The translations under genes were made by a program, and so were the position numbers. The notes under the pieces were generated by a model. The model had not been told where the DNA came from and did not search any database. It saw only the letters and a list, made by a program, of their open reading frames with translations. Of a DNA stretch of 64,000 bases, positions 54,881 through 64,000 are shown piece after piece. This stretch comes from Hibiscus mutabilis (taxonomy: Eukaryota > Streptophyta > Magnoliopsida > Malvales > Malvaceae): assembly GCA_019671005.1 (NCBI GenBank), contig CM033723.1:16197254-16261253 (forward strand), given 5' to 3'. Position 1 is the stretch's first letter. Each line of letters starts with the position of its first letter.

Positions 54881-55629
54881 TTAGTAAATTCTTTGACAAT
54901 TCTTCAAATACCTGTCTAAAAACAAGCAAAAATTGACATGCCTCTATCTATATGATGATGCAATGCCATGCTTTCTTTTTCTTCTTCTCTTTTACTTCTT
55001 TTTCTTTTCTTTTTTTCTATTTTTCTTCTCTTTTTTCTTTCTTTTACCTCTTTCTTCTTCTTCTCTTTTTATCACATTTTTCTCTCACTCTTTTTTCTTT
55101 CTTTTTCTTATTTCTTCTCTTTTTTCTTTCATCCCTTTTTTGTTCTAAAGTCTTACACTTTGAAATGTCGTTCCTCAGATTTCTTCATTTCTTTACTTCA
55201 TCATTGTATGCTCTTAAATCCCCATTTGATCAATCACTTCGAATCTAGATTAACATGCTTTCAAACCTTTTGTGCGGAAGGCTTTCTTATCTTCAGGGTT
55301 ATCACCCGTCTTCATAAATGATCTTCTGGTTCTTATATTATTCTTATAAGAACCCTTTTCATCTTCTTGTCTTGGCGTTGCCCCATTCAACCACGGGCTC
55401 CACTGCTTTGAATTTTCTGACCCATCATACAGAGCCTTGATCTATTTGTAGTCACCAGGGTGAGCTAAAATGCTTCCATCCCCTGAGCTCATCCTTGATC
55501 TTCTCGTAGCATTTCGACGGGAACTCTCGGTCCCTATGCTTTAAATCTCATCATCATTCATTTTTAAAGTAATACAAAAGGCAATTTACTTGTGTATATT
55601 TCAAAAAAAATAATGATTGTTTGAAAAGA

Positions 55630-55900
55630 TAACAGTCATTTTGAAAATCATAACTTGGAGGGGATACCAAACATTTTGAAAACATTGTTTGGAACAAATG
55701 GTAAACATCTTTTCTCTTTTTTTTAAGGACCAAACATTTTTTAAAAAATTAATGTTTGGAGAATGGTAAACAAGATTCGAAGTATATTGCCAAACATTTT
55801 AAAAACTAATGTTTGGGGGGAATGGTAAACATCAAAACTTTGGGAGAAAATGTCAAACCTTTTAAAACATGTTTGCCCCCAAAATATCAAACACCATAGC
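55630..55900 (-). repeat. Diverged direct and inverted repeats of aaacattttnaaaa words
   Basis: Words such as ccaaacattttgaaaa, aatgtttggagaatggtaaa and ccaaacattttaaaaactaa repeat at least five times, with local inverted pairs (ccaaacatttt ... aatgtttgg). Confidence 0.65.
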
Positions 55901-56319
55901 ACATATGCTTCAAATTGCCAGAGATCAACTCTAATGAAACGCATATTTAGAAGATCTTGACCATTGTGGAGATATATGCAAATGTATAGTTTCTTCTGGT
56001 CTAATAGGCTTTTGAGAGGAACAACCTTACCTAGTTTCTACCCCATTTAATGTGGCTCTCTTAATCTCACCATCTCACCATGCCCCATCATTCCCTCATT
56101 TGGGTGTCGATCAAGCACTTCAAAGTTTGACGTTCCTTGAAGCAAAGTTAACCCTTATAGGCAGAATGAAATCTGAAGACGTTCTCATTCAACTTGGATA
56201 CTATGGATGATCAGAATGGTCTTTGGGGGCTTGTAATGTAGGCCTTTGGTTTATGGTTAAGTGAAATAGTGTTTCTGTACTTGTGTAACTTGGACATGCC
56301 CATTATTCCTTCCCTTTTT

Positions 56320-57130
56320 TGGATCACTCTAGACTGCCCATTTTCGGGTTTTCACCCTAGAGTTCATTTCCTTTCTTTTTTACTGTAGGCTACCTTGTAT
56401 TCTGGCTATGTACTGATGTTCGTTTTCTATTCAAGAATGTTTGATCCTCCAAAACTCCTCGAAACTGAGATTTCTTGAATGAAGGACTAAAATACATTTC
56501 TGGGAATTCTTGTGATTGGCACGCCCAGATGAAATGTTATTTTTTCTTTTTTTTTTCTCTTCTTTTTTTCTTTTCTTTTTTTTCACTTTTTCTCTTGGAT
56601 CGCTCTAGACTGCCCATTTTTGGGTTTTCATCCTAGGCCACTTCCTTCTTCTGTACCTTCAGATCAATGTATTTTGGTTGGATATTGATGTCGGCATGCT
56701 CAGGCAGACTACTCTTTTTCTTCATTTTTGGGATCACTCTAGACTGCCCATTTTTGGGTTTTCACCCTAGAGGTCATTTCCTTTTTCGAAATTGGCAATC
56801 TTCGGGCTGACTTGGCTTCAATTAGAGCTTCTATACTAATTTTCAAAACTGATATTTACTTGAAATGTGGATTCCTTGTGTCTCTTGCTCATAGTTGAAA
56901 TCTCGTTCTTGTATTATTTGATCCGTGTGTGAAGCATATACAATATTATTTCTTTCTTTTTCATTTTCCCCTTTTTCTTTTCTTTTTTTTTTCTCTTTTT
57001 TCTTCCTTTTTCTCTCTCTTTTTTTTCTTTTTCTTTTTTTATTTTATTTTATTTTTTTCTTTTCTTCTCTTTTTTTGTTTTGTTTTGTTTTTTTTTGTTT
57101 TAGACCGCCCATTTTGGGTTTTTAGCATTG
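56320..57130 (-). repeat. ~42-bp dispersed repeat (ggatcactctagactgccca) next to polypyrimidine tracts
   Basis: Copies lie at about 56322, 56595, 56730 and, shortened, 57100. Three of the four follow a T/C-rich stretch, so repeat and tract probably duplicated together. Confidence 0.8.
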
Positions 57131-57959
57131 GATCTCTTTCTTTTTATTCGAGTATATAAATGTATCCTCGAATCAACACGTATCTATACTGGGTATTGAT
57201 GCTATCTTTCGCTCGAAGTTAATTGCCTCTCTGTAGCTCTTCTGATATTTACTCGATCTGGATTGCTTCGGCCTTCTAATTGCCATTGCTCTTCTTTTCT
57301 TTGGTTTTTTCATTTGGACATATCCTTGTTTTCAACCACTTTCTTCTGATGATTTTCTGATCTTCGTATCCAATCTGTCTGGTCTCATCTCTGCCTTCTG
57401 GTAAAGTAAAAGAATACCATTCGTCGTTACATTCACAGATGTCCTGAGAAAGCCTTCATGGGGTAGAGGTTTAGGGTCAACTCTCTTTTCAAGGATCTTA
57501 AACGATAAGTGCCTGAGAAGATAAATTCCTAAAATGGAAATTGCCCATTGTCTAAACACTCGCTTTGTTCCTCTATTGGCCTAAGTAAACTAGCAGATAC
57601 TCACATTTACAGTATCCCCACAATATTCAATCTATTCTAAATATATGCAACTTAGAGTTGATCTTTGGATCTGAAGCAAATGTACTACTGCATTCAAAAT
57701 TCAAGGACCTGGTATAGAAATGATATATACATATGTCCATTCAAAAATGCGTGTATATGCATATGGGAGAACAAAAACTACCCCATAAAAATAAAATGTT
57801 TAAAGAATCAAGAATGTAAAAAAACTTTCTAAATGGAAATGTGATTTTTAATTCTAAAAAATATTTGTTTGAGAGTTTTTTTCAAAGCATTGAGAATTTC
57901 TTTGTGAACTAATGGGAAAACCAAAGGGACCTCCAGACTACCTCCCGAGTACTAACTCA

Positions 57960-58910
57960 TTCCGGTCATTTGTAGTGCAAGCTTGCCTCTTCTCTTGTTT
58001 TTCCATCGCTGGACCAACTCTCTCGTCATGACTCCCTCGTCAACCAGCTTCTTAATTTTTTTCTATTAACGACCCCAAATTTCTTAGTGTCATGCCCCGG
58101 TGCCTCAATGTAGAACTCACATATACTGTATGGATCAAAACTGTGAGCATATGAGTTGGGCTTAATCTTTATCGGCCTTGAGGTAAGGTACTAACCCTTG
58201 ACCAGATGAGGCCATATGTCCGAGATGGAATACTCCAAACATCTCTAAATATGTACTTGTTCGAGGAATTTTCCTCTGTGATTCAGAGGAATCTGCCTGT
58301 CTTCTTCTCTTACGATCACGAGAACCTTCGAAAGTGGTACCCGTTTATCTCTTTCTTTCCTTCTGCTCCTAGGCATGTCTGGTCTTTTAAACTTTGGTCC
58401 CAGAGTGCATGTTCGATTCTCTCTCCGACTGTCATAAACTCCTCAAAGCTGGTATTCATTTTCCTGAGCACTTTATCAAAGAAGAAATAAGAAAGGTGGC
58501 ATGGAAGTCACTTTCCTCTTCATCTACGGGAGGCTGCACCTGGGTCGTTAAACACAGACACCTCAAAGCATATTCCTTGAAGCTTTCATCAAGTTTCATC
58601 TTCGTACCCTAGAGATACTAACGACTTGGTGCTAGGTCCAAAGCATATCATATCACGGTAGGTCATGCTAGACTGTCAGGGAAGTAGTGGATCGACAATT
58701 TTTCAATGCAGCCCTATATCTTTTTGTAGAATATGGTCACGTGAGGCTTGGGGCATCTTGTTCCGTTATCATGCGCAAATTTGGGAATCTTTGGAATCTG
58801 GAGGAACGACCAAATCAGGGTTCAAACAGAGCTCTCTTGCATCAAAGGCATCAAACTTCTTTTTTTCTCGAGTCCATCTTCTAACTGCTCGAATCTTGAT
58901 TTTTGAGTGT
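57960..58910 (-). pseudogene. gag capsid remnant of element E
   Basis: Translating the minus strand across stops gives KFDAFDARELCLNPDLVVPP (58860-58801), HVTIFYKK then GC-EKLSIHYFPDSLA (58740-58690), ESFKEYALRC (58590-58560), and FYIEAPGHDTKK (58125-58087). These follow, in order, the motifs of the element A gag: LVLPPKFK, MYCRKM, LLIHCFQDSL, RQYA and CEFHQTEGHDIQ. Stops and frame changes are frequent. No protease follows; downstream sequence is the repeat-rich 3' region (57100-57960 shows no supported gene, and the frame 57332-57559 is unrecognised). Confidence 0.75.
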
Positions 58911-59149
58911 GTATAATTCTTTTATTTACGATAAAACTCTAATTGTTCTTTGGATTACCCCCAAAAATTTTATGCAAGGTAATGATAATGTTATGTAAAA
59001 TATGCCATGACTGTACAATGTAATGCAATTCAATCCTAAAATATAAACATGGATGCAGTAAGGTATTGATTCCAAAAGTGATCCCCATAGAACAACGTTC
59101 ATTGAGGCCAAAAGGTTTCATTATATCAGATATTATATATTTACAGTTA

Positions 59150-59720
59150 CTAGTAAGCTTCAGTGCCTATTTCCTTAACTCCATCCAGTAGTCCGGTCAG
59201 CTTGTCTCCGTGGTCCAACACTTGGTCCATGTTCTGACTAAGCCTGCCACCTTGTTGAGCCACCTTACCTGCTCGGGTAATATCGATCTTCGGGTCTTCA
59301 TCTATCCCCTACTTAGTTTTTCACAGCTTGGAAGTTGTCCCTACAACATTTTTAGCAGCAACCTGTTTGTTAACTTCTACACGAACCTCGTATTCACGCA
59401 AAGAAGTCTCGAGCTATTCCACTTACTCCTTACTTTCCAACTAAAGAGTGTTGGATTGTCATTGCTCTGTCGTAAAATTGTTTCCAAAACTCTTGTTAAT
59501 GGCTAATTTATTCTGCAGCTCATCTCTGGAGACTGTCGTACCTATTCCCAATTTCCTCAAACTTGTCTGATAACAGCCTGACTTAATTCTCGCTTGACTA
59601 GTTTCTCTTCTTCCAATATTCTGAGTCGTCCTTCAACTGAACAACACCGTTTATCTATTCTTTAAAAGTGACCCAATCTGATATTCTTAAACACTCAGTA
59701 AAGCTTCTGGTGATTATTCT
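59150..59720 (-). pseudogene. Coiled-coil ORF tail of element E, copy next to gag
   Basis: The minus strand reads, with stops, LETSLREYEVRVEVNKQVAA, ITRAGKVAQQGGRLSQNMDQ and LDHGDKLTGLLDGVKEIGTE. This resembles the tail of the plant transposon protein that precedes gag in Tat elements (coiled coil, then a helix pair with LLxxVKxLG). It stands directly before the gag remnant at 58910, which is the expected gene order. A second, differently preserved tail lies at 61601-62041. Confidence 0.55.
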
Positions 59721-59752
59721 GCAAATTTAATTTTATCCAAGTTATCTCTCTC

Positions 59753-60480
59753 TTATCTGAGCTGGCTGAACTCGAAAGAATATCCCTCTCCTGGGATGCC
59801 CCTATCTCCGATCTTCAAATTTAACTCGCTTGAGTGACCCACTTCAGTATTACTCGAACTTTGTCCAGGATATCGATTCTTCCTCGACTTTGCCCCTCGG
59901 GTGATTGTTAGCTCACTATAGAATTGGGGAACTACGTCTTCGAAACCCAAAATTCTCATCGCGATAAGATCTTGAACTTGTTCCTTAGGGCCCCGCAATC
60001 CTCAATACTGTGACCCAAACTTCCTAAGCGGTAACTGTCTCTAGCACGTGTGTTGTAATCTCTCAGATAAGACGGTCTCTTCGCTAGAGACTTCATCGAG
60101 GTAATAAGGCTCTTCTCGATGAACATTAGGAGTAGTTCGATGTACCTCACAGGAATCGAGATGTACTTCTTTTCATTACTTGCTTCTCATGTTTCTTTTA
60201 GACTGAGCTCTACTTTTTGAAAGCCCGACTCATACATACCTTCCTCCTGTTTATTGATGCGGATCACAAAAGGATTCAATTTGTCGTATTTGGATGGCTT
60301 GGAGGTAGAATTCTGACTATCCCGCTCTCTATTCTGATCCTTAATCGATTCTTCTTTCAGTTCGATGGATCGCTTACCTTTCGTCAAAGTATTCATCTGA
60401 TTCATCACTTCTTCCCTCTGCTTCTTTCAACTCTTGCACTTTACTTTGCTCATTACCAGTACCGTGTCTGACTTAAAGTC
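59753..60480 (-). pseudogene. Second gag-like remnant of element E (C-terminal motifs upstream of the capsid)
   Basis: Frames at 60408-60187, 60150-59956 and 59998-59753 include MNQMNTLTKGKRSIELKEES, GSLGHSIEDCGALRNKF (60027-59980) and MRILGFEDVVPQFYSEL. The last two match, in order, the Cys/His motif and following helix of element A gag (about 4490-4350). Here they lie upstream of the capsid remnant at 58910, the reverse of normal gag order. The interior of E is therefore rearranged, or built from more than one gag copy. Confidence 0.55.
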
Positions 60481-61600
60481 TTCAGATGGTTCCACTTCTA
60501 TTGTCTCCGATCTTGTTCTAGGACAAAACCCTGGATCCGTGCCCTCTAATATCTGACCAGACGACCCTTTGCCAATTATGAACGATTTCTGAGATTTGAG
60601 AAACCACTTCGGGTATCAATACCCTATAAATGCGAGAATGCATGCAAATGCGGTGTTGATTCTCGAACAGTCTTTAAAAAACTTTCAATGGAGAAAATGT
60701 ATGTTTGTAAGAAATTAATAATGAATTACAGGTAATAGTTGGATTTGTTCTAGAGACCTTAACTTTGAAAAGCAAAACCTATGTTCTACGTCTCGACGCC
60801 GTCTTCAGGATGATGGATGACTTCGTCTTTTCCTCTTATTCTATTCCATGGACTCGTGACGTCATGATCTTTATTTTTGTGGCTTCTGAAAAGGATATCA
60901 ACAAGTGCATGCATAATGCAGACAAGATCTTTTCTTCTGTAGATCTGGGTGCAAACGAATAATACGTCTAAACAGGGATGGATTCTATCGATCCTAGGGG
61001 AGTACTTTAAAACTTTTTGGGGTTTAAATTAAAATTCTCAAGGATCATTTGTTTAAAAATTCCCCCCTTTTTATTATAAAAAAGTTTTAACTTACTTAAA
61101 AAATAAAACTTTTAAGTTTCTTTTTGTTATTATTATTATTCTGAAAGTTTTAGGAGGGAAAAGATTTAAAGCAAAATAATAATATTTTCAAAAAAAATTT
61201 AAATGAGTTAAATTAAAATCTTTGAGATTTTTACAAAAGGGTTAAATGTGAAGATTTAAAATTGGGGTTCTGCGGCCCTGACTGAATCTTCTGCGTCACA
61301 TGTGCCTTACTATCGTACCGTCTTCTTTCTCGATTGGTCTTTGCTCGGCCTAACTTGATACTGTAATATTATCGTTTCCGGCAAAGCAGACTTTTTCTAT
61401 TTTGAAAGCCTTTTAATGAACTGTTCTTGAATCAACACCATGCCATGATATGCAACATGAATGCAAATAAAGGCGTTGATTCCGCTGGTAATCACCCTTT
61501 CGAACGACTTTCATGGGAACTAAAGGGTCCAGATTACAAAAAGGGTCCACATTACAAAAGGAGTCCCTATTAGAGAAAGTCTTAATTACAAAACAAAGTT
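60481..61600 (-). other. AT-rich spacer of element E with repeated gag-leader words
   Basis: No gene is supported. Gag-leader-like words (atgcaaatgcggtgttgatt near 60640; tgattccgctggtaatcacc near 61480) match the spacer of element A at 5880-5960. The stretch 60960-61260 is AT-rich with runs of T and A. Confidence 0.5.
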
Positions 61601-62041
61601 CTACACATAAGCCTGAGCTCTACCTCCTAGCTCCTCGATAGCTCTGAGCAACTTGATAAACCTTGGTGCTTCTTCCATGTCCAGGGTTACAAAAGGTCGG
61701 AGAGCCGCGGCTTCGGTAGCTAAGTCATTCACACGCCTTGCAACTTATTGTATGTCCACCATCAGGGTCTCGTGTGTATACTTTGGCACAACACGCTTGC
61801 TCGGCAAATTGTTACCTCGAATTTGTTGATTAATCTCTGACCAGTGTTGCACGACTGGATCGATGATGTCCTTCTTAAGACACCTTTTTTCCATGATGAA
61901 AGATTTTCTAACCGGGTAAACCACTTGAATCAACGCCTCTATGTAATGTGGATGCAATGATAATGCAACAAAAGTATGTGTAAAATAAAAATAAAACACA
62001 AAAAGAAATGAGTTAGTACCGGATAAAAATAATAAATACAT
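61601..62041 (-). pseudogene. Conserved tail of the coiled-coil ORF in element E
   Basis: The minus frame includes ETLMVDIQ, a TAA near 61747, then VARRVNDLATEAAALRPFV and APRFIKLLRAIEELGGRAQA, ending at a TAG at 61601. It matches the end of the element A ORF (LMVDIQRVAKHVNDLAVEAE, APRFLKLLRAIGKLG) closely. The coiled-coil body upstream is missing: the 98-codon frame reaches only SEINQQIRGNNLPSKRVVPK before entering non-conserved, hydrophobic leader sequence. This piece lies close to the 5' LTR. Confidence 0.72.
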
Positions 62042-62572
62042 AAATAAAAGGACAAATTAAATAAGGTAAACAAACAAAACAACTATATTTACATCCCGTC
62101 TAAGACACCTAGGTTATCCGCATGGCTCTAACAGGGTGGGTTTCTATGTTCTCTATATGCAGTTTTGGTGCTAAGAGGTACACAAACTGTCCTTGTTGTC
62201 CCCTACTAAGAGTATCAAGGCCCCCAACCATCACCCATTATAGGCTCCTTTCAACTGGGTCAATTTAGGGGACCCATTCGCTTATGCCTACACGAAGGAA
62301 CGATATCCTTACGAAAACATAAGGTACTCGAGCCCCGGAGGTACTTGCTAGGCCTACACGGAGGAACGATATCCTCACGAAAGCATTAGCGTTTTCCCCC
62401 CACTTAAAAAGACGAGTTTATATGCCAAATTTTAAATGCTTTAAAATAAACGCGCAATTATAACCGAATGTTAATTTAATAGTCACTTTAATCCAGAACT
62501 TTCGATATTAGTAAAGCGGTAATTATTTTAAAAAGCTTGACTCTCTTTTTGTTCTTGAAAAAAATAAAAATT
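62042..62572 (-). other. Leader between the primer site and first ORF remnant of element E
   Basis: About 530 bp without a supported gene. Two near-identical words, cctacacgaaggaacgatat (62288) and cctacacggaggaacgatat (62354), form a 66-bp-spaced direct repeat. Confidence 0.55.
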
Positions 62573-62592
62573 GGTCCCCAGCGGAGTCGCCA
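62573..62592 (-). other. Primer binding site of element E
   Basis: On the minus strand, tggcgactccgctggggacc lies two bases from the LTR end. It starts with TGG as tRNA primers require, and is of the kind reported for Tat/Ogre elements (probably an Arg tRNA; not verified here). Confidence 0.75.
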
Positions 62593-62594
62593 TC

Positions 62595-63770
62595 TGTAGC
62601 GATGTCCGTTTAGATAAAAAAAGTATTTTTTATTTATTGTTTTGTTTTGAAAATAATGTTTTTCGTGGGGTTTTAAAGAAACCGCGTTTTATTTAGAAAT
62701 TGGAGTCACCACCGACCACTTAGGTAGGCCGGACACCGTAAAACCAGAGATTTAAAAATTGTTGGGTTCGAGAGTCGGTTACGGATGGGGAAGGATTAGC
62801 ACCCCCACACCGCCCAAAATTGGTACTTTAATAATTACCGCTGTATTAATATTAGATTTTCCGGATTAAAGTGACGATTAGATTAAAATTCCGCTATAAG
62901 TGGGGGTAAATTTTAAAAGCCCCGTTATCCAAGAGTAAACGCCTAACCACCATCACTACGCCTGATACTGGCCCCGTTTACGCTCGGATAAAAGGGCATC
63001 GCATTGACAATTTATATTCCATTATGCAACTTAAAAACATGGCAAATAAAAATAAATACAATGCGATAAAAATATAAATAAATACTAACATAATAAAATA
63101 TTAATCTAACATATAAATAAAAACAAAACTAACATAAATAAAATGCTAACATTCATAAATATTAATCTAACACATAAATAAAAAAAATTAATATAAATAA
63201 AATATTAATATAAAACGTAAATTTAAAACATAATAAATACTAATCTAAAAACATAAATAAACATACAAACTAAAAAACACAATTTTAAATTAACTACTAC
63301 TTCATTAAATTATAAAAATTACAACACAAATAAAAGGAAAAAAATATACCTAACTAGGAGCTCGAATGAAGAACCCCGACTGAACCTCACCGAGATCTAC
63401 CACGACCTCTCAAAAACAATTAACTAGACCAGACCCAAAATAGGACCCTGATCGAACCAGTTAGGACCAAGGGTACTACCTTGGTCCTTGGTTACCCGAG
63501 AGCTATGCTCTCTTATTTGGGCATGCCTTGGCCGATTCATTGTTTGTGCGTGAATTGCCCCCCCCCCCATTTCATGCCTTTATATAGGCAATTGGGGGGA
63601 TTCAATGATGACATGGAGCTATGTGCTCCAAGTACTTTTCCCTTTTTTTACACTTTAATCTTTTTTTACACTTCAATCAATTTTTTTTTATTTTTTTATT
63701 TTAAATTAACAATATTACTATTACAATAATACTAAAAATACTAAAATCCAGACAAAAATGAGTGATTACA
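62595..63770 (-). repeat. 5' LTR of element E
   Basis: Plus-strand termini are tgtagcgatgtcc and gagtgattaca. It contains the TATA and G-run arrangement (63586-63558) and, downstream on the minus strand, hairpins with arms ggaccaagg/ccttggtcc (63464-63487) and gagagc/gctctc (63498-63512). No gene is present; frame 63481-63729 is a shadow. Confidence 0.88.
63558..63586 (-). promoter_or_regulatory. LTR promoter candidate of element E (5' LTR copy)
   Basis: Minus-strand TATATAAA (63586-63579) lies about ten bases before a run of eleven G (63568-63558). It is identical in layout to the left LTR. Confidence 0.6.
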
Positions 63771-64000
63771 GAAGTGTAGAGGTAAGTTCTTAAAAAGAAA
63801 ACGGTTGCTGAAATTCTTGCCATATTTTATAAATATTGCTGTAAAACATAGTAGAAGTACTTATAAACGATTTGTAAGTGTAAAATTTGGGACTTCCAAA
63901 ACGGGCACGTTAAATGATACAAAATCCTGTAAGATTTTAGATTTATATTGAAAAATATAGAAACTCGAAGTACAATATCTATACTTATACGATGTCGAAC
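63771..64000. other. Right flank of element E
   Basis: No gene is supported. The stretch 63900-63960 (aacgggcacgttaaatgata and following) is a diverged direct copy of 51711-51775 on the other side of E. Confidence 0.5.

Larger units (their letters stand above)
52386..63770 (-). mobile_element. Element E: Tat-type non-autonomous LTR element with gag remnants and no pol
   Basis: Two LTRs (52386-53609 and 62595-63770), a primer site next to the right LTR and a polypurine tract next to the left LTR define a complete minus-strand insertion of 11.4 kb. Flanking bases AAAGT (52381-52385) and GAAGT (63771-63775) form a duplication with one mismatch. The 9-kb interior holds gag and coiled-coil ORF remnants at 57960-62041 and a 4.3-kb repeat-rich region at 53610-57900. 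I found no protease, RT, RNase H or integrase motif. LTR sharing with element A and gag motifs place it in the Tat lineage. Confidence 0.85.

Noticed and set aside
54933..55321. Three overlapping plus-strand frames rich in Phe, Leu and Ser
   Set aside because: They are readings of a polypyrimidine tract in the 3' region of element E; no domain and no conservation. The same holds for 56925-57159.
57332..57559. 75-codon minus frame as protease or linker of element E
   Set aside because: No active-site motif or alignment to element A; left unassigned.

Overview
This window is a plant nuclear sequence, very probably from a eudicot, made almost entirely of nested and decayed LTR retrotransposons. 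I see no host gene, tRNA gene or rRNA gene. The lineages present are Ty3/gypsy Tat/Ogre, Athila and Tekay-type chromoviruses, Ty1/copia, and a possible Mutator-like fragment. LTRs of 1.2-3.6 kb, initiator-Met primer sites and heavy C-to-T decay of reading frames are typical of pericentromeric or other heterochromatic plant DNA. The species cannot be named from the sequence alone.

Layout. (1) 1-9727: element A, minus-strand Tat/Ogre-type, entering from the left in its RNase H region and reading back through RT, G-patch, protease, gag and a coiled-coil ORF to a 2.8-kb 5' LTR (6898-9727). It sits inside the integrase of (2) element B, a minus-strand Tekay-type fragment (9728-11287). (3) 11292-12648: element C, a plus-strand Athila integrase tail. 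(4) Element T, a plus-strand Ty1/copia element: 5' LTR 12649-14353, leader to 15728, pol at 48387-50775. It is split by (5) element W, a minus-strand Tekay-type element spanning 15729-48381 with a perfect 5-bp duplication AATAT. W's 3' LTR is split by (6) element V, a plus-strand Tekay-type element (15864-26534, duplication TTATT). W's 5' LTR is split by (7) element X (34152-47244, plus, decayed duplication CATTG/CCTAG). Inside X lies (8) element Y, a minus-strand Athila element (37875-45927) with 3' LTR, an env-position ORF, integrase, RNase H, RT and half a protease. The stack T > W > X > Y is four levels deep. (9) 50780-51691: a chromovirus-type LTR fragment. (10) 51692-52385 and 63771-64000: a possible Mutator-like fragment interrupted by (11) element E (52386-63770, minus), a Tat-type element with two LTRs, a primer site and gag remnants but no recognisable pol, and a long 3' region full of tandem repeats.

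No reading frame looks able to make a complete polyprotein, so any mobility would need proteins from intact relatives elsewhere. The most interesting signals are structural: the resolvable insertion history, a palindrome array shared by the chromovirus LTRs, an LTR minisatellite that differs in copy number (5 against 8) between the two LTRs of one element, a non-autonomous gag-only Tat element with several minisatellite families in its 3' region, hairpin pairs in LTRs, and two same-family LTRs meeting end to end as a multi-kilobase inverted repeat.
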